Assembly: GCA_000727475.1 (NCBI GenBank)
Contig: KL647309.1
Location: 1,619,820 to 1,683,819 of the forward strand
Source of the DNA: Sarcocystis neurona
Taxonomy: Eukaryota > Apicomplexa > Conoidasida > Eucoccidiorida > Sarcocystidae
Direction of reading: 5' to 3'
DNA: 64,000 bases
Positions 12,043 to 23,400 of this stretch are shown in pieces. The notes below the pieces were generated by a model. It saw only the letters and a list, made by a program, of their open reading frames with translations. It was not told where the DNA came from and made no database searches. Position 1 is the stretch's first letter. Each line of letters starts with the position of its first letter. Made by a program: the position numbers and the translations under genes.

Positions 12043-13749
12043 GTGCTGGTGCTGCTGTTGCTGCTGTTGCTGTTGCTGGAGCAGGGGGTGCTTCTGTTGT
12101 TGAAACAGCAGACCTGACGCTTCCTCTCGTTCTCCTGTTGTTGCTTCAGCTGCGGCTGCCGTCTGTGGTACGCGGTAGACTGCTGCTGCTGCGCGTAGAG
12201 GCACTGCTGTGGGGTCTGCTGCTGCTCCTGTGTCCTTCTCCCCCGCTGGTGCACCTCCTTTTGTCCTGGCGCGAGGTGGCGCAGCTGCTGCTCTTCCTGC
12301 TGCTGCCGCGTGTAATGCGTGAGGAGCAGCAGCACCGGCGGCAGCAGCAGCAACAGCAGCAGCAGCAGCGGTGCCGACAGACGCACGCGCAGCAACAGCA
12401 GCAGCGCGAGAAGGAGACACAGAGGAAGAATAAGGAGAAGGACAAGAAGAAGCCGAAGAACGAAAAAGACGACGGAGAGGCGAAGAAACGAAGAATGAGA
12501 AGGGAAGGGCAGTGGAAGGGATCGTTGACGAACTAAGGAAAACGGAAAACGAGGAGAAGTGGACAGCGGCAGCAGGTGGAGGAGGACACGAGGAAGCAGA
12601 AGACACAGGAGAAGAAGAGCTTGCAAGCGAAGAAAAGGACAGCGAAGAAGACGAGGATGAAGGGAAGGAAGCAACAGGGAAAGACGGATTTGTACGAGGA
12701 GAAGAATGCGACAAAGAAGCGACAAACGGTGGAGGAGAAGACGAGGAAGACAGAGCCGAAGAGAAATTTGTAAGAGGAGAAGACGACACAGAAAAGGAAG
12801 AAGAAGAAGGTGACGAAGATGAAGAAGAAGAGTGGAGAAGAAACCCGGGAAGAAGATCGAGAGACGGCCGCGTGCGAGGGCGCCGCAACGAAGACGGTTG
12901 CAGCCGAGCAGCAGTAGCAGCAGCAGGCGGCAGCAGGACGCAGCAGCAGCAGGATGCGGCGGCAGCTTTTCTTGAAGAGGTTGATGACGGAGAACAAGAA
13001 AAGCACGGAAGGGGAAATGAAGAGAAGAAGGTGCAACGGGAGAGAGAGAAGGGGGCGAGAGCAGCAAAGAGAAGAACAGACGTCGAACAGAGACGCACCG
13101 GCGGCAGCAGCAGCAGCCACGGCAGCATAGCGCGTGAAGCAGCAACAACTACGTGCCTGGGCTGCTGTCCTTGCTGTTTCCTGGCAGCTCTGCTGCCCAA
13201 TAGCTGCTTCCTTCTCAACGTCTGTGGTGCGGCTACTGCGTCCCCTCGCCTCCTGACCTGATCGCAGTAACACAGTCGTCTGCTTCGGCTGCTCTCGCCG
13301 CTTCTGCTGCTGCTGCAGAGGCCACGGCGGCTGCCGCTTCTCCTGCTGCTCTCCCACCACTTGCCGCTGCTGCTGCTGCATACGCTGCTGCCAGTGGCGC
13401 AGCGGCTCCTGCCGCCGCCCCTCACAGGCGTCCGTCTGCCGTCCCAGTTGCTGGAGCTGCAGAAGAAGAAGCTGCTGCTGCTCGTGCAGCGGTTGCTGCT
13501 GCTTGTGTCGCTGCTGCTTCTGTTGCTGACGACGCTGCAGCCGCCGCTGTCCTTGTGGCTCCTCGTCCTCCTGCTGCTGCTGCTCTCGCAGGACGATAGA
13601 ACGCGTCTCTCGGCGTCGGCCGAGAAGGCAGCAGCAGCAACCGGAGCAACAGCAGCGTCGGCAACAGTAGCAGCATCGGCAACAGGTGCAAGAGCAGTGC
13701 TTCTGCGGCTGTTGCTGCTTCTGCGACTGCCGCCGCTACTCCCCCCCAT
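8167..13749 (-). CDS. organelle-type monomeric phenylalanyl-tRNA synthetase with giant low-complexity insertions
   Basis: Charges tRNA-Phe with phenylalanine. The single 1860-codon frame (ATG 13747-13749, TAG 8167-8169) carries, in order, all blocks of the mitochondrial/FARS2-type class II enzyme: an N-terminal block at residues about 594-625 (HRVPTNPVGIVKQQIERFF); 889-925 (FSPIVTVEQNFDSLLVPPDH); 1042-1095 with motif 2 (TAHQRDLL, RRDTVDRLHYPVFHQ); 1269-1333 (FPFTSPSLELYV); 1458-1479 (WVEILGAGEI); motif 3 at 1597-1661 (GWAFGLGIERL, then VYKDISFWL); and a C-terminal FDX-ACB anticodon-binding domain at 1780-1860 (GGDLIESVRLLDAF, CYRLTYRAADRTL). Human FARS2 is about 450 residues. Here Gln-, Ala-, Glu- and Lys-rich insertions encoded by CAG-type arrays separate the blocks. 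Residues 1-590 are Ser/Arg/Leu-rich, and the true start may be Met208, which opens a hydrophobic segment. The identity is very secure; the start and the absence of introns in the N-terminal third are not. Confidence -1.
12005..12110 (-). repeat. CAG array coding polyglutamine in PheRS
   Basis: On the coding strand this is a nearly pure CAG/CAA run giving a Gln/His tract of about 35 residues just before the first conserved PheRS block. Further CAG-type coding arrays in the same gene lie around 10020-10240, 10610-10930, 9595-9740 and 8590-8660. Confidence -1.
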
Positions 13750-14231
13750 CCTCCTGTCTTTGCCGTTGTTGTTGCTCGAGCAGTCCCCGCTTACCCTACG
13801 CTGCAGCTGCTGTTGCTGTGCCTGCTTTTAATCCTGTTCCTGTTGCTGCTACTGTGTCTGCTGTTGCTCCTGTTCCTGCTGTTGCCGCTGTGCCTGCTTT
13901 TGCTGCTGTGCCTGGTGCTGCTGTGCCTGCTGTTGCTCCTACTGCTGCTGCTGCTGCTGTGTCTGCTGTTGCTCCTGTGCCTGCTGCTGCTGTGCCTGCT
14001 ACTGCTGCCGTCGTTGCGGGGGAAGACGAGGAGCAGCAGCAGAAGGAAGGGGAAGGGCTGCCGGCGTTGCTTGTGTAGCGCATGCTGCTGCAGCTGTTGC
14101 AGAGATGGACGCTGCTGAGGCTGCTGCCGCCGCGGCTGCGAGGACGTGAAGCACAGCAGCAACGGCTGCTGCTGTCTCGAGGACAGGCGACGCACCCAGT
14201 AGCTGCTGCGGCCTGGCCTACGAGCGCCTCC
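13750..14231. repeat. CTG/GCT array between the PheRS start and the YCII-like gene
   Basis: Dense CTG words on the + strand (13800-14000) follow a C7 run at 13741-13747. All frames are open because of the repeat. It lies upstream of the PheRS ATG on the - strand, so it would hold the 5' leader or promoter of that gene; no specific element could be picked out. Confidence -1.
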
Positions 14232-15252
14232 TTATATAGGGCAGGCGTTCGTAACGCTGTTCCTGCTGTTGTTTGTGTGGGGGTTGCCACTGAGATTGCA
14301 TCTGCTGCTGCCGATGCTGCTGCTGCCCCCGGACCCGCTGCTGCGCGGGCTCCCGCCGGGCTCGCAGCTGCTGGTGCTGGTGATGCACGTGCTGCTGTTG
14401 CTGCTGCAGTTGCTACCATTTCTGCTGTTGTTTCTGCCTCTGCTGCCCCTGTTGCTGGGGCTGCTCCTACTGCTGGTCACGTTGCGCGCCTGCTGCTGTC
14501 CTGCAATCGGCTGTTCCACCAGCACCAGCTGCAGCACGTAACGCGCGTGGAAAGGGTCGTGACAGAAAAAGGAATCCACCGATTGCAGTGCAACATCAAA
14601 AAAACTACTTCCTGCTCCTGCTTCTGCTGCCCCTGCTCCTGCTGCTGCTGCTGCCTTTGCACCTGCTGCTGCTGCCCCTGCTCCTGCCGCTGCTGCCCAT
14701 TCTGCTGCTGCTGCACTTGTGTCTGCTGCTGACGCTGCAGCAGTATAACAAATCACGGCAGCCGCACAGAGCGGCCCTGCTGTCCCCCGCCGCTGCACCT
14801 GCTGAACCTGTCACCGGCGCCCGGCTATAGAATTGCATTATATTTACAGAGACTTATATATATAGTTATGCATATATGTAGATGTTGGTCCACATTTATT
14901 TATCCAGAGAAATGGGTACTTAGGAAGACACACACATACAGGCATACACATATGTATAAACGGAGGCACACTTGCAGGGGAAGAGGCGAGGCGACGCAGA
15001 CAGAGAGAGGGACACAGCAGGAGACAGATAGAGAAGGAGAAATACACACCTAACGCGAGACGAGACACCGAGAGTGTGTCTCAGTGTATGTGGAAGTGTA
15101 TGTGTGAAGAGTCTACCCCCAGCGAAAACTTGGGCCGCCTTCTGCATACTTTTTCCTGTGACAAGTTGCTGGGGCACGCCCGTAAGTGAGTGAAGCAGGC
15201 TCCTCTCTTCGATCTTTTCCCTCGGTTTACTCTGCTCTCTTCTTGCTACCAT
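14232..15252 (-). CDS. YCII-like domain protein, two-exon model
   Basis: Model: exon 15252-15117 (ATG at 15252), donor GTAGAC, intron to an acceptor ending CTGCTGCAG, exon 14734-14232 (TAA). The phases match (1 nt left over, then CG). Exon 1 gives RSLLHSLTGVPQQLVTG, resembling the YCII pattern H-L-x-x-L-x(n)-L-V-x-G. Exon 2 gives an Ala/Gly-rich linker, then GSSFFDVALQSVDSFF and HDPFHARYVLQLVLVEQP, matching the YCII core G-(S/A)-L-x(n)-V-x-x-F-x-x-x-D-P-(F/Y)-x(n)-V. After that comes a Ser/Asn/Thr-rich tail from CAG-type words. YCII domains are small ferredoxin-like folds, often of unknown or dehydratase-like function; no reaction can be assigned here. The assignment rests on pattern similarity. 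An additional upstream exon is possible. The gene is in tandem with PheRS, about 480 bases upstream of it on the same strand. Confidence -1.
14735..15116 (-). other. intron of the YCII-like gene
   Basis: 382 bases from donor GTAGAC to acceptor CTGCTGCAG on the - strand. It includes (TA)n/(CA)n tracts and ends next to CTG words, as several HslU introns do. Confidence -1.
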
Positions 15253-17022
15253 CACTCTTTCTGCTGCTGCTGGTATTGCTGCTGCTTCTGGAGCCCTGTC
15301 GTGCTGCTGCAGCCCCTGGCCCACTGGCTACCATCGCTGCTCGAACAGAGAGATAGTCAGCAGCGCGGGCCACGCGCGACGGGAAAAGAGTTGTCACTAC
15401 TTAGAAGGAGTTTAAAAGAAATATGCAAAGGAGAGATAGAGAGGGGAAGATGAGAGCTAAAAAAGGAAACGGAAAAAAGACGACGCGGAGAGGCAACGCG
15501 CTGCATGCCACACGTCAGAGCTCGCATTCTCGTGCCCCGTCCGGAACACCACCATACTGTCAGTTCCCACAAATATATTTATGCACTTGTGGTGAAGACA
15601 CGAAGATAAACGAGCGTTTATTATGGTTGCAAATGCAGGGATGGACCCACCTGAATAACGAAACACCATGTACACGGCAGACAAGGGAAACTTTAAGTGG
15701 GAATTCATATGCAAAATGCACAGCATGCGCAACTGGACAAAAATTACTCCTGCATCTTCTTGTGTCTCTTTTCTCCATGCTCGCTACAAACACACATATA
15801 CCCCCGCTCTGCCTCAACAATGTAGGGATACGTGTGTACACGTCATAAGAATGTGTAAACATTTCTGTGGTCCTTCCTCAACCCTAAAAGCATATAAACG
15901 CAGACGCACACACACAAACTCGTCGATACATATAGAGAGAGAGTATGTGCACACTTACAAGGTTCCACTTCAACTGTGAAGTAGACAGATACAGTCAAAC
16001 TCATCTACCTAGAGAGACAGAGACGGAACACGTGTTACGATTGAACGTGCACACTATGTGCGCGTGTCCCAAAGTGAAAACACACCTTAGTGTGGACACC
16101 TCGAGAACTTTCCGTAAGTCAAGATCTCCTCTCTTGCTGTTAGATTCCACGGTAATCCTACGCTTGAAGCGCGCGAAAACAAGCAGAAAAAAGGACGGAG
16201 CGACACAGGCACGAAGAAATACGTTGTCCTCGCTCCTGGTGCACGTTGTCCTTGCTCCTAGTGCACTTTTCTTCTGCTTTTTGCAGCTGCTCCTGGTACC
16301 GTGGTTGCTCCAGCTGGCCTCGCTCCGGCTGCAGCTTGCACAGTTTAAGCTGCACACACTCATGCGAACCCCTACACGAATTATTATATATATGTATATA
16401 TTCGTATATAGAGATATATGTGGGTGATATGCATGGATGGTGCTCCGCTACGCAGACCTGCTAGTTTAAACTAATACGTGGGAAAGTGTGTGCCTTTTCT
16501 ACCTTACGTAGGTGACATGGAATAAAAGCGTTTGTTCCCGTATCCTGCGCACAGGCGATATGTTCTAGCACTGCTACAGCTCGAATAAGTGGCCGCATAA
16601 ATACACGTAGTATCATCCTGCATACCTGACATGCAAAAATCCTCTACAATGAATTCACGCTGCTATGTTTGCTTGTACGTTGCCGAAACCTCAAACAGTT
16701 TTGTTCAGTCAACATGTGTCGTGATCCCTGCAGTTGAGGTTGAGTGATGCCAGCGTTCTTCACCGTTGGCAATGAGGTGGCTAGAGTTCCACGAACATCT
16801 GCGTACGTTCACAAGAAGATTGAAGAATAGGTTACATCTTTATGTACGTATGCGCGTTTATGTGAGCACCTTTCTAAAAGTACAAAAAGGTAGTGTCAAT
16901 ATAAATATATATATATATATATATGTATGGGTATATGTGTATTCGCATGATTCAAGTACCTCAGTATACGTGTGTGCTATGTATAGAATACAAGAGCGCA
17001 TAGGTAGCGTCTAAGACACTGT
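15253..17022. other. mostly unique sequence, no secure gene
   Basis: Begins the repeat-poor part of the window. A - strand frame at 16158-16355 is rich in Gln, Glu, Lys and Arg (LEQPRYQEQLQKAEEKC) and contains a 23-bp imperfect duplication near 16215-16262. It could be a coiled-coil exon, but I found no supporting splice context. Confidence -1.
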
Positions 17023-17130
17023 CGGTTGTCGATCTCTTCCGCCGCTCTGGACAAATATAGATATACATATATATATATATATATATAGATCGGTTGTCGA
17101 TCTCTTCCGCCGCTCTGGACAAATATATAT
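17023..17130. repeat. two copies of a 36-bp segment flanked by (TA)n
   Basis: CGGTTGTCGATCTCTTCC with the following GCCGCTCTGGACAAATATA occurs at about 17025-17060 and again at about 17091-17127, separated by (TA)n. (GATA)n follows at about 17152-17190. Confidence -1.
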
Positions 17131-18463
17131 ATATATATATATACATATATAGAAAGATAGATAGATAGATGGATAGATAGATAGATATAGACGTTACAAC
17201 TGTTTACACGTGTATATGCTTCCACCATATATATATTTTGTAAGACAATGGGCACGAAAGTGCAGATTGTAAAGCTCTCGGAATTAAAAGCACATCGTAT
17301 TCACGTCAAAGTGGCTGGAACTTTTTTCTCCTGCTGTATGTCGCATTCAAGAGGAACACGTAGCCCATCACCCTACTCAATCAAAATTTGTGTGCTTTTC
17401 CAATCTGAAATGACTAGTTCAAGTCATCTCCACCTCGAATAATTAGCACTCAGAGGCCAGAGACGTGTGCGTATCCACAGAAAAACCAATTCCAGATGAT
17501 GTACGACCGGCTTCTCTGCTTTTAGCGCGTCTAGCTCTCCAGTCCCGCAAAACGGCGCCTTCATACACACAGACGAACTACTCGCTGTGAAAAATGCGAG
17601 TACGGCACTTACAGGAATGTGAAACACGTGCACTTAGCAATTGATGCTATCAGGATAGTGCTGATGTGTTGTGTGCGTACACGTGTACGTATGTATATAT
17701 ATATATATATATGCACACGTACACTTGGGCGCAAGCCCGTAATTGTAGAAGCAGGGGCGTTTGACTCCATTTTTGGTTAAACGGTAACAGATGTGTATGC
17801 CACTTCCCTGACGGCAACGAGTTTTTGCTCTGAATGCGTTCTTTGTGGGACTTGTGCCTCCGCACACTACGCGTGAAGCAACCGTTAAAGAAAGACAGAC
17901 GTGTACGCATTCAGGTGGAGAGGTGTACCCGTATTTCTACACCTGCCTAGATTTCGCAATTTCAGAAATGTGTGGCCACGAAAGCTGTGTTCGTATGTGA
18001 AAATAAGTCAGTGTGTCCATCCCAGAAAGACACTCTTTCTCTGTGTGCATGAAGAGTGCACAAACAAATACTCCGTCGAGTCTCACGGTCGCTTCTCTGA
18101 GCTACCATTTGCAACACACATAAAACGAGTATAGACACTGTTCCTCAGCCCGCCAGTGTGCTGCGTACTCCGTGGAGAAGTGTTAGAAATACATAAATGT
18201 CCGTCTACTTGCAGAACTCTATCTAATGCACAAAACAACGTTCCGCCGACCCATCTGCACGACCACCAAGGAGGATATTGCCTTTATTCCTTGCTACCTG
18301 TTTCCTTGAGCCTATCTTGGCATCTTTTTTACACTGAAGCAAAACAGCTTCTTGGTAGGCCGGGATTACGATTTGCTGTCCAACTCACTGCGTGTCAGAA
18401 AATGCTGCAAAGAGGAGTTGCCGCTCACTTTACGTGCGTTCGCCTTTGTGAACGCAGTATCAG
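17131..18463. other. unique sequence, nothing recognised
   Basis: Repeat-poor apart from a (TA)n tract at 17693-17712. Several 60-140-codon frames occur, but on conflicting strands and without a recognisable domain. Confidence -1.
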
Positions 18464-18757
18464 ATGCTTCCGAATTGTTCTGCAAAAGGTTTTCTCTCGC
18501 CTGAGGAGTTCTTTAGGGAAAAACCTCCGGAGCCACGTAAAGAGTTACCCACTGCAAGTCACTGTCCATACATAGATTTATCTATACGCCTTCAAAGATG
18601 CACGCGAGTAGCGGCTGGCTCCGCGCCTCTGGATCGATGCGAATACCTGTGGCGACGTACTGAGAGGAAGTGTACGCACAGACACGTATACGTGTACGTC
18701 TGGATGGTTGAAAGTAAAGAAGCAAAGAAAAGAAAGAAAAGGGGAGAGACCGTGTAG
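18464..18757 (+). CDS. candidate small protein, unidentified
   Basis: A 97-codon frame from ATG 18464 to TAG 18755-18757, preceded by an acceptor-like ACGCAGTATCAG. The middle part is acidic/basic (FLSPEEFFREKPPEPRKEL), followed by four Cys residues spaced C-x11-C-x12-C-x10-C and a Lys/Arg-rich end (KEAKKRKKRG). The spacing recalls, but does not match, the twin Cx9C pattern of mitochondrial intermembrane-space proteins. An opposing - strand frame (18582-19052) is also open, so one of the two must be fortuitous. Confidence -1.
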   Translation: MLPNCSAKGFLSPEEFFREKPPEPRKELPTASHCPYIDLSIRLQRCTRVAAGSAPLDRCEYLWRRTERKCTHRHVYVYVWMVESKEAKKRKKRGETV

Positions 18758-19239
18758 TAGAGGGTCTGAGTTCTTCCTCCTCCTCATGTGCACCTTTATT
18801 CTGTATAGTCCCGGTAACATCTTGAAGTAAGTCCATATCCTGAACTTCGACGTAGTGGTGGCCTCTGCCGAACGTCGCTGAATGTATGTCTCTGTGGGCG
18901 AGTCGACAACAGGTTGCAGTAGTCCTTGCGAATGCTGTCACCGGACACTGGCTACTGCAGTAGTACTCTGTCGTACCTAGTACCACAGAGTAGGAAGTTT
19001 TTCTAACGGAGTGCAGGATCCTTCTGAAATGCACCGTGTTACAATCTCCCACATGCGCGCATATCGCTGTTTGTATTGGCTTGCATGCACTACCTGCGTT
19101 GAAACAGGATTAGCTTTGTCGTGAAAACCGCTTGAATACATGTGTGCGTGATGAGATGCTGTGGGCAGCTGACTGGCTCGCCGTGTTGCTGAAAGGATTA
19201 TGATCCTATTGCCTAGTGCGCTCTTTTGTCTACGTATAG

Positions 19240-19518
19240 ATGTTTGCGTCCTTGATCTTCAGAGCACTGAGACAAGAAAGAATCTCTTTTCATCCGAGTC
19301 TCCCCACTGATACAGATGGAACGACTTCTCTAAGAAGCAGGGAAAAGGCGTACGTTTTTCTGTGTCCCCCGTACGCCGTACTGTACCACCAAATGCAAGC
19401 TTTGAAAAAAGAATGGGCTATTTACCAGTGGCATAGGTATATGCAGGGACGTCGAAAACGCAGGAAATGCTGCTGTGCAACATGTACTGTCGGATCAGGT
19501 TGGTTTCTCTCCCATTAG
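19240..19518 (+). CDS. candidate small protein, unidentified
   Basis: A 92-codon ATG frame ending at TAG 19516-19518, with ordinary composition: LIFRALRQERISFHPSLP near the start, MQALKKEWAIYQWHRYMQ in the middle, then a basic, Cys-rich end (RRKRRKCCCATC). A donor-like AGGTATAT inside suggests it might be a first exon. No family recognised. Confidence -1.
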   Translation: MFASLIFRALRQERISFHPSLPTDTDGTTSLRSREKAYVFLCPPYAVLYHQMQALKKEWAIYQWHRYMQGRRKRRKCCCATCTVGSGWFLSH

Positions 19519-19920
19519 CCAAAATGCCACTGAAAACACCACCTTTCCATTCCAGGGATCTAACGGGGAAGAACTGAACATACACTTGTACGCACACGAA
19601 GGGGTAGGAGCACACTGACTGCGTCTTCTAAGTCGTCGAACCACTACCGTACGTACACGTATGTTTGTACACATGTACATACACGTAGACGTACATATGA
19701 AGAGATATTTACCTACAGATACATCCATAGTTATATTTATACATATATATATATATGTATACGTACACAGGACAGCGATGTGTACATACTTTTGACACTA
19801 TTTGTTCTAGACGCCTCAACAGTAAATGTGGGGTCGTCAGCGTTTGGAAGCGTGCATCGTGATCCTGGACAAGTGTAGCACATCGTTCGTCGAACTAAGG
19901 ATCCACGACCTAATAAGTAG

Positions 19921-20469
19921 ATGTATGGCTGCAACGAGGATATACGTTCGTGCAGAGTCTCCTTCCATTCCCTCTCTAAATTTATTTACCATACAAATGT
20001 ACCTGAGTGGGGGTGCGATACCACACACTCGTATCTCTGCAGAGCACAAAGAGGTCTCGCTTCATCGTGTTTCGCACGAAAACGCCAAATCTGCAAGTTT
20101 TTGGTGGTAAACCTTCCTGCACGTGGTCCGTCCACCCCGCCTGGTGACGGAATCATCCGTACTGTTTGTGCCTATCCGGGTGTCGACAAATGTGCCTATC
20201 TGTACCCAAGTACGGAGCCAAAAAACGGATCACCTGCCCTGGGCCAGTGTGTGCGCACACACACGCGAGCACAGAGGCGACTGCGTTCGTGTGACTCCGG
20301 AGTAAAGCAGTTGTGGGCAATGGACGCGTGTGCGCTCACACACAGATATATCGTTGTGCAATGCCAGATCCACTCGTGGGCGGCTGGGAGGCATGGACAC
20401 ACCCAATGTGTTTTTCATTTCGTCTTTTCGGCTCTCTGCGCGCGACATTCGTCTATACTCGTCGTGTAG
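19921..20469 (+). CDS. candidate ORF, unidentified
   Basis: A 182-codon ATG frame in repeat-poor sequence, with scattered Cys and His and no transmembrane segment or family motif that I recognise. A frame of this length can arise by chance in a window of this size, so the call is weak. Confidence -1.
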   Translation: MYGCNEDIRSCRVSFHSLSKFIYHTNVPEWGCDTTHSYLCRAQRGLASSCFARKRQICKFLVVNLPARGPSTPPGDGIIRTVCAYPGVDKCAYLYPSTEPKNGSPALGQCVRTHTRAQRRLRSCDSGVKQLWAMDACALTHRYIVVQCQIHSWAAGRHGHTQCVFHFVFSALCARHSSILVV

Positions 20470-23400
20470 ATATTTTTACTCGTACTTGTGTGCCTTACAC
20501 GTGGATGGCTGCATGATAAGATTGAGTGTACACATGGGTGCACACGCTTGCGTACATCCGTACACGCGTCTATCTGTTTTGTAGTACGCCTCTTTTGCTA
20601 GTAGAGTTCGCTCTATATCGTTGTCGAACCTGCATGCTTTGGTGTCGTGGCCACCTTTGAGTTGCCACCACTGCGTACGGCAAATGAGGACAACGAAGTT
20701 TAGCTGAAGGAACTGAAAGATATTCTGTGATTCCGCGCAGTGGACGCGGAGTATCGAATAAAACATATATACGTAAAAGAATATATTTTTTACCTTCAGA
20801 TTCAGGAAGAGCTACACGGCCGATGCTTAGGTTCTGCCTTAATCTTACAGTCCAAGGTACGAGGATGTGACTGCAGCCCTCTTTTCCTTCTGAATGTGGA
20901 GCGCTACCTAAGGATCAAAAGCCGAATCATACGCGTACACGATTCGTACGTTATTCTGCGACCAACAATTCTGGCTATTACACGCATCGATATCTCTATC
21001 GCCATAGCGATTACTTGCTAAATCTGTCCTTTGGGGACAACAGCTGTTACAACTGGTCCCCTACCCCGAAGCTCCAGATAAATTAAATATTCTCTGACAC
21101 GCACACTACACGTGCTAGAAGAACCCAACAGTTCTTCTGTGCCGCACGTGGTTCCTCTCGACATCCGTCGTAGATGAATCGCCGCCTTCTGTCACTTTTT
21201 TTCTGTCGCACTCGAACAGCCTGCTGTAGGCGCACTCCACATTTTGGCACTTTTACACATGTATGGCTACGGAGTTCTACCATCCTATGGCATATGCACG
21301 TGTGCTGTGGAGTAGCTTTATATCTCAACACGAATCTTTTGTAGATTCATGTGTATACACACACGTGTGCATATAGTCGCACATGTACACGTTTGCTTCG
21401 TCCACGTGTTTAAGTATACATGGGAAGACAAACACCTGTACAACATTTCTTCTAGTTCCTCACCTGTTGAGTGCAAAAGTGAGTCGCTTGTAACTTCGGT
21501 GTTTTGGAACAACAGCTCGCGTGGCAGGAGGGAGACGAAGGAACAACGAAAGGCTAACAAACGAAAACGCAGGAGGGTACGGGAGCCCGGACTACTTTGT
21601 TGCGTATGACGCATAAGACAGCCTTCTCCTCCGTGAAAGCCAAAAACAGGTCGACGACGCTGCGAGCTCCACCACCGAAAGGAAGGAAAAATGAAGGACA
21701 GAATCGGTGGCGGCAAATCCGGTACGCGGCGGTCCCGTAGTCAGGCAGTAGCGAGGATGAAAACCAGTAATGGCACCACAAGCAGTTACGCTTTCTCGTA
21801 TGAGCAGAACGGAATATACAGAAAGGACACAGACGAGCGGCCCAAAACTAATGCAAGGATCAAAAGTTTGTACACTGTAGTACGACAAGAGCTATACAGA
21901 TACAGGTGCAGAGACTAATGTATATGTATATATATATATATATATACACGCACAACAAAAACATATGTATAGATATGTAAAGATGTGGTGGAGAGACAGA
22001 GAAAAAAGTGCGTAGCTACACGTCTATAGATAGATGTACGCAGATCGATACATACAGTACATAGGCAGACAAAGTAGGTAGGTGAACAAGTAGACGCGCA
22101 CGCCCATAAACACACGATACAAGTAACAGTGACTACGTAAATACATCTACATCCACAGATAATATATATGTATATCGTCAACGTGAACGTACACATCTAC
22201 CTACATATATGTAAATCAATAGTAGACACGTAAGTAGTTACAGATAAGCACGGTAAAGCTGGTGAATGGGCAGTAACGCAGCGGAGCAGGTGGCCGAACT
22301 GAATGGAGGGATGAACAGAGATGTGAAGGGGAAGTGCATATACATAGGGAAACAACATGGATGTGGTAAGTACATACATAGTGAAATGTCCACCTAAAAA
22401 GATAGAGCCGTGGAATGGATCGGTTGAAAAACGGGTGAACGGAGAGACAGAATAATAGTGTACGGCCAAGGATCGTCACCTGCCGATGAGAAATAGATTC
22501 GGAGTTGGACACCGAAAGGATCGGTATAAGAGTGTTCTACCGCAGCCTCTCGTTAAATTTATGCACTCAGGAGAGTATCGTGTGTGAACTTTTACATTCA
22601 AACACGTCACAGTTTCCAGCGGCCGAGTGGACGAGCAAGACATAGACAAATACTCAGTCACAAGCATCCACACCACCACGGTGCGTCTACTAATCATTCA
22701 CAAGCATCCACACCACCACGGTGCGTCTACTAATCATCTCGAGGGGCGTGCTTCAAAAGGATCCCGAAAGAAGCCTTAATCTGTCACTATGTGCTATAGG
22801 CATATTTACAAAGTACCCAAATTTATATATGTATAGAGCATATGTAAACTTTCACGCGCGTGTATATAGATCTACATATGATACACAGATACACATATAG
22901 ACATATATGCGACCCCGTACACTTAAATCTGGACAGCCAGCTGTGCACGTCGGGACTCTGCACATATGTGTAAGCACACGGATGTTTGCTTACGCGTTTG
23001 TAGGTGTGGACGCAAGTTGAGTTATATGCACACATGTATACATATAAACACGAAAATGGGTGACACGAGTAGCAAAATCAGCTTGCAAACTCATATCCCA
23101 CATGCGTCGCAGTCTTTCCCATTCCTCAATATGAATGCATAAAAGATCTACTCTAGCGTCCTTTCAGCCGTTCTGTAAAAAGGCTAGTGACAAATGAATG
23201 ACTACTCAGCATTACAGAAGCGTATTTTAGTGTAGTATGACATCTAAATTAACGAACTCCCTGTGTTTTTAGTACCACATATATGTATCTTCACGCGGCC
23301 TTCGTGAAGCACACGCTTTACAGCGTCTATAGATGCACACGAGTTTACGTAGATATACATGTGTCTCGTAAAATGGAAATGGACACCCTCTCAAACAGCT

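Noticed and set aside
12512..13261. + strand Glu/Lys/Asp-rich frame of 249 codons
   Set aside because: It is the antisense of the Ser/Phe/Leu-rich N-terminal part of the PheRS frame.
18582..19052. 157-codon - strand frame with an acidic EEEEE stretch
   Set aside because: It has a GTG rather than ATG start, overlaps the + strand candidate 18464-18757, and has no domain; frames of this length are expected by chance.
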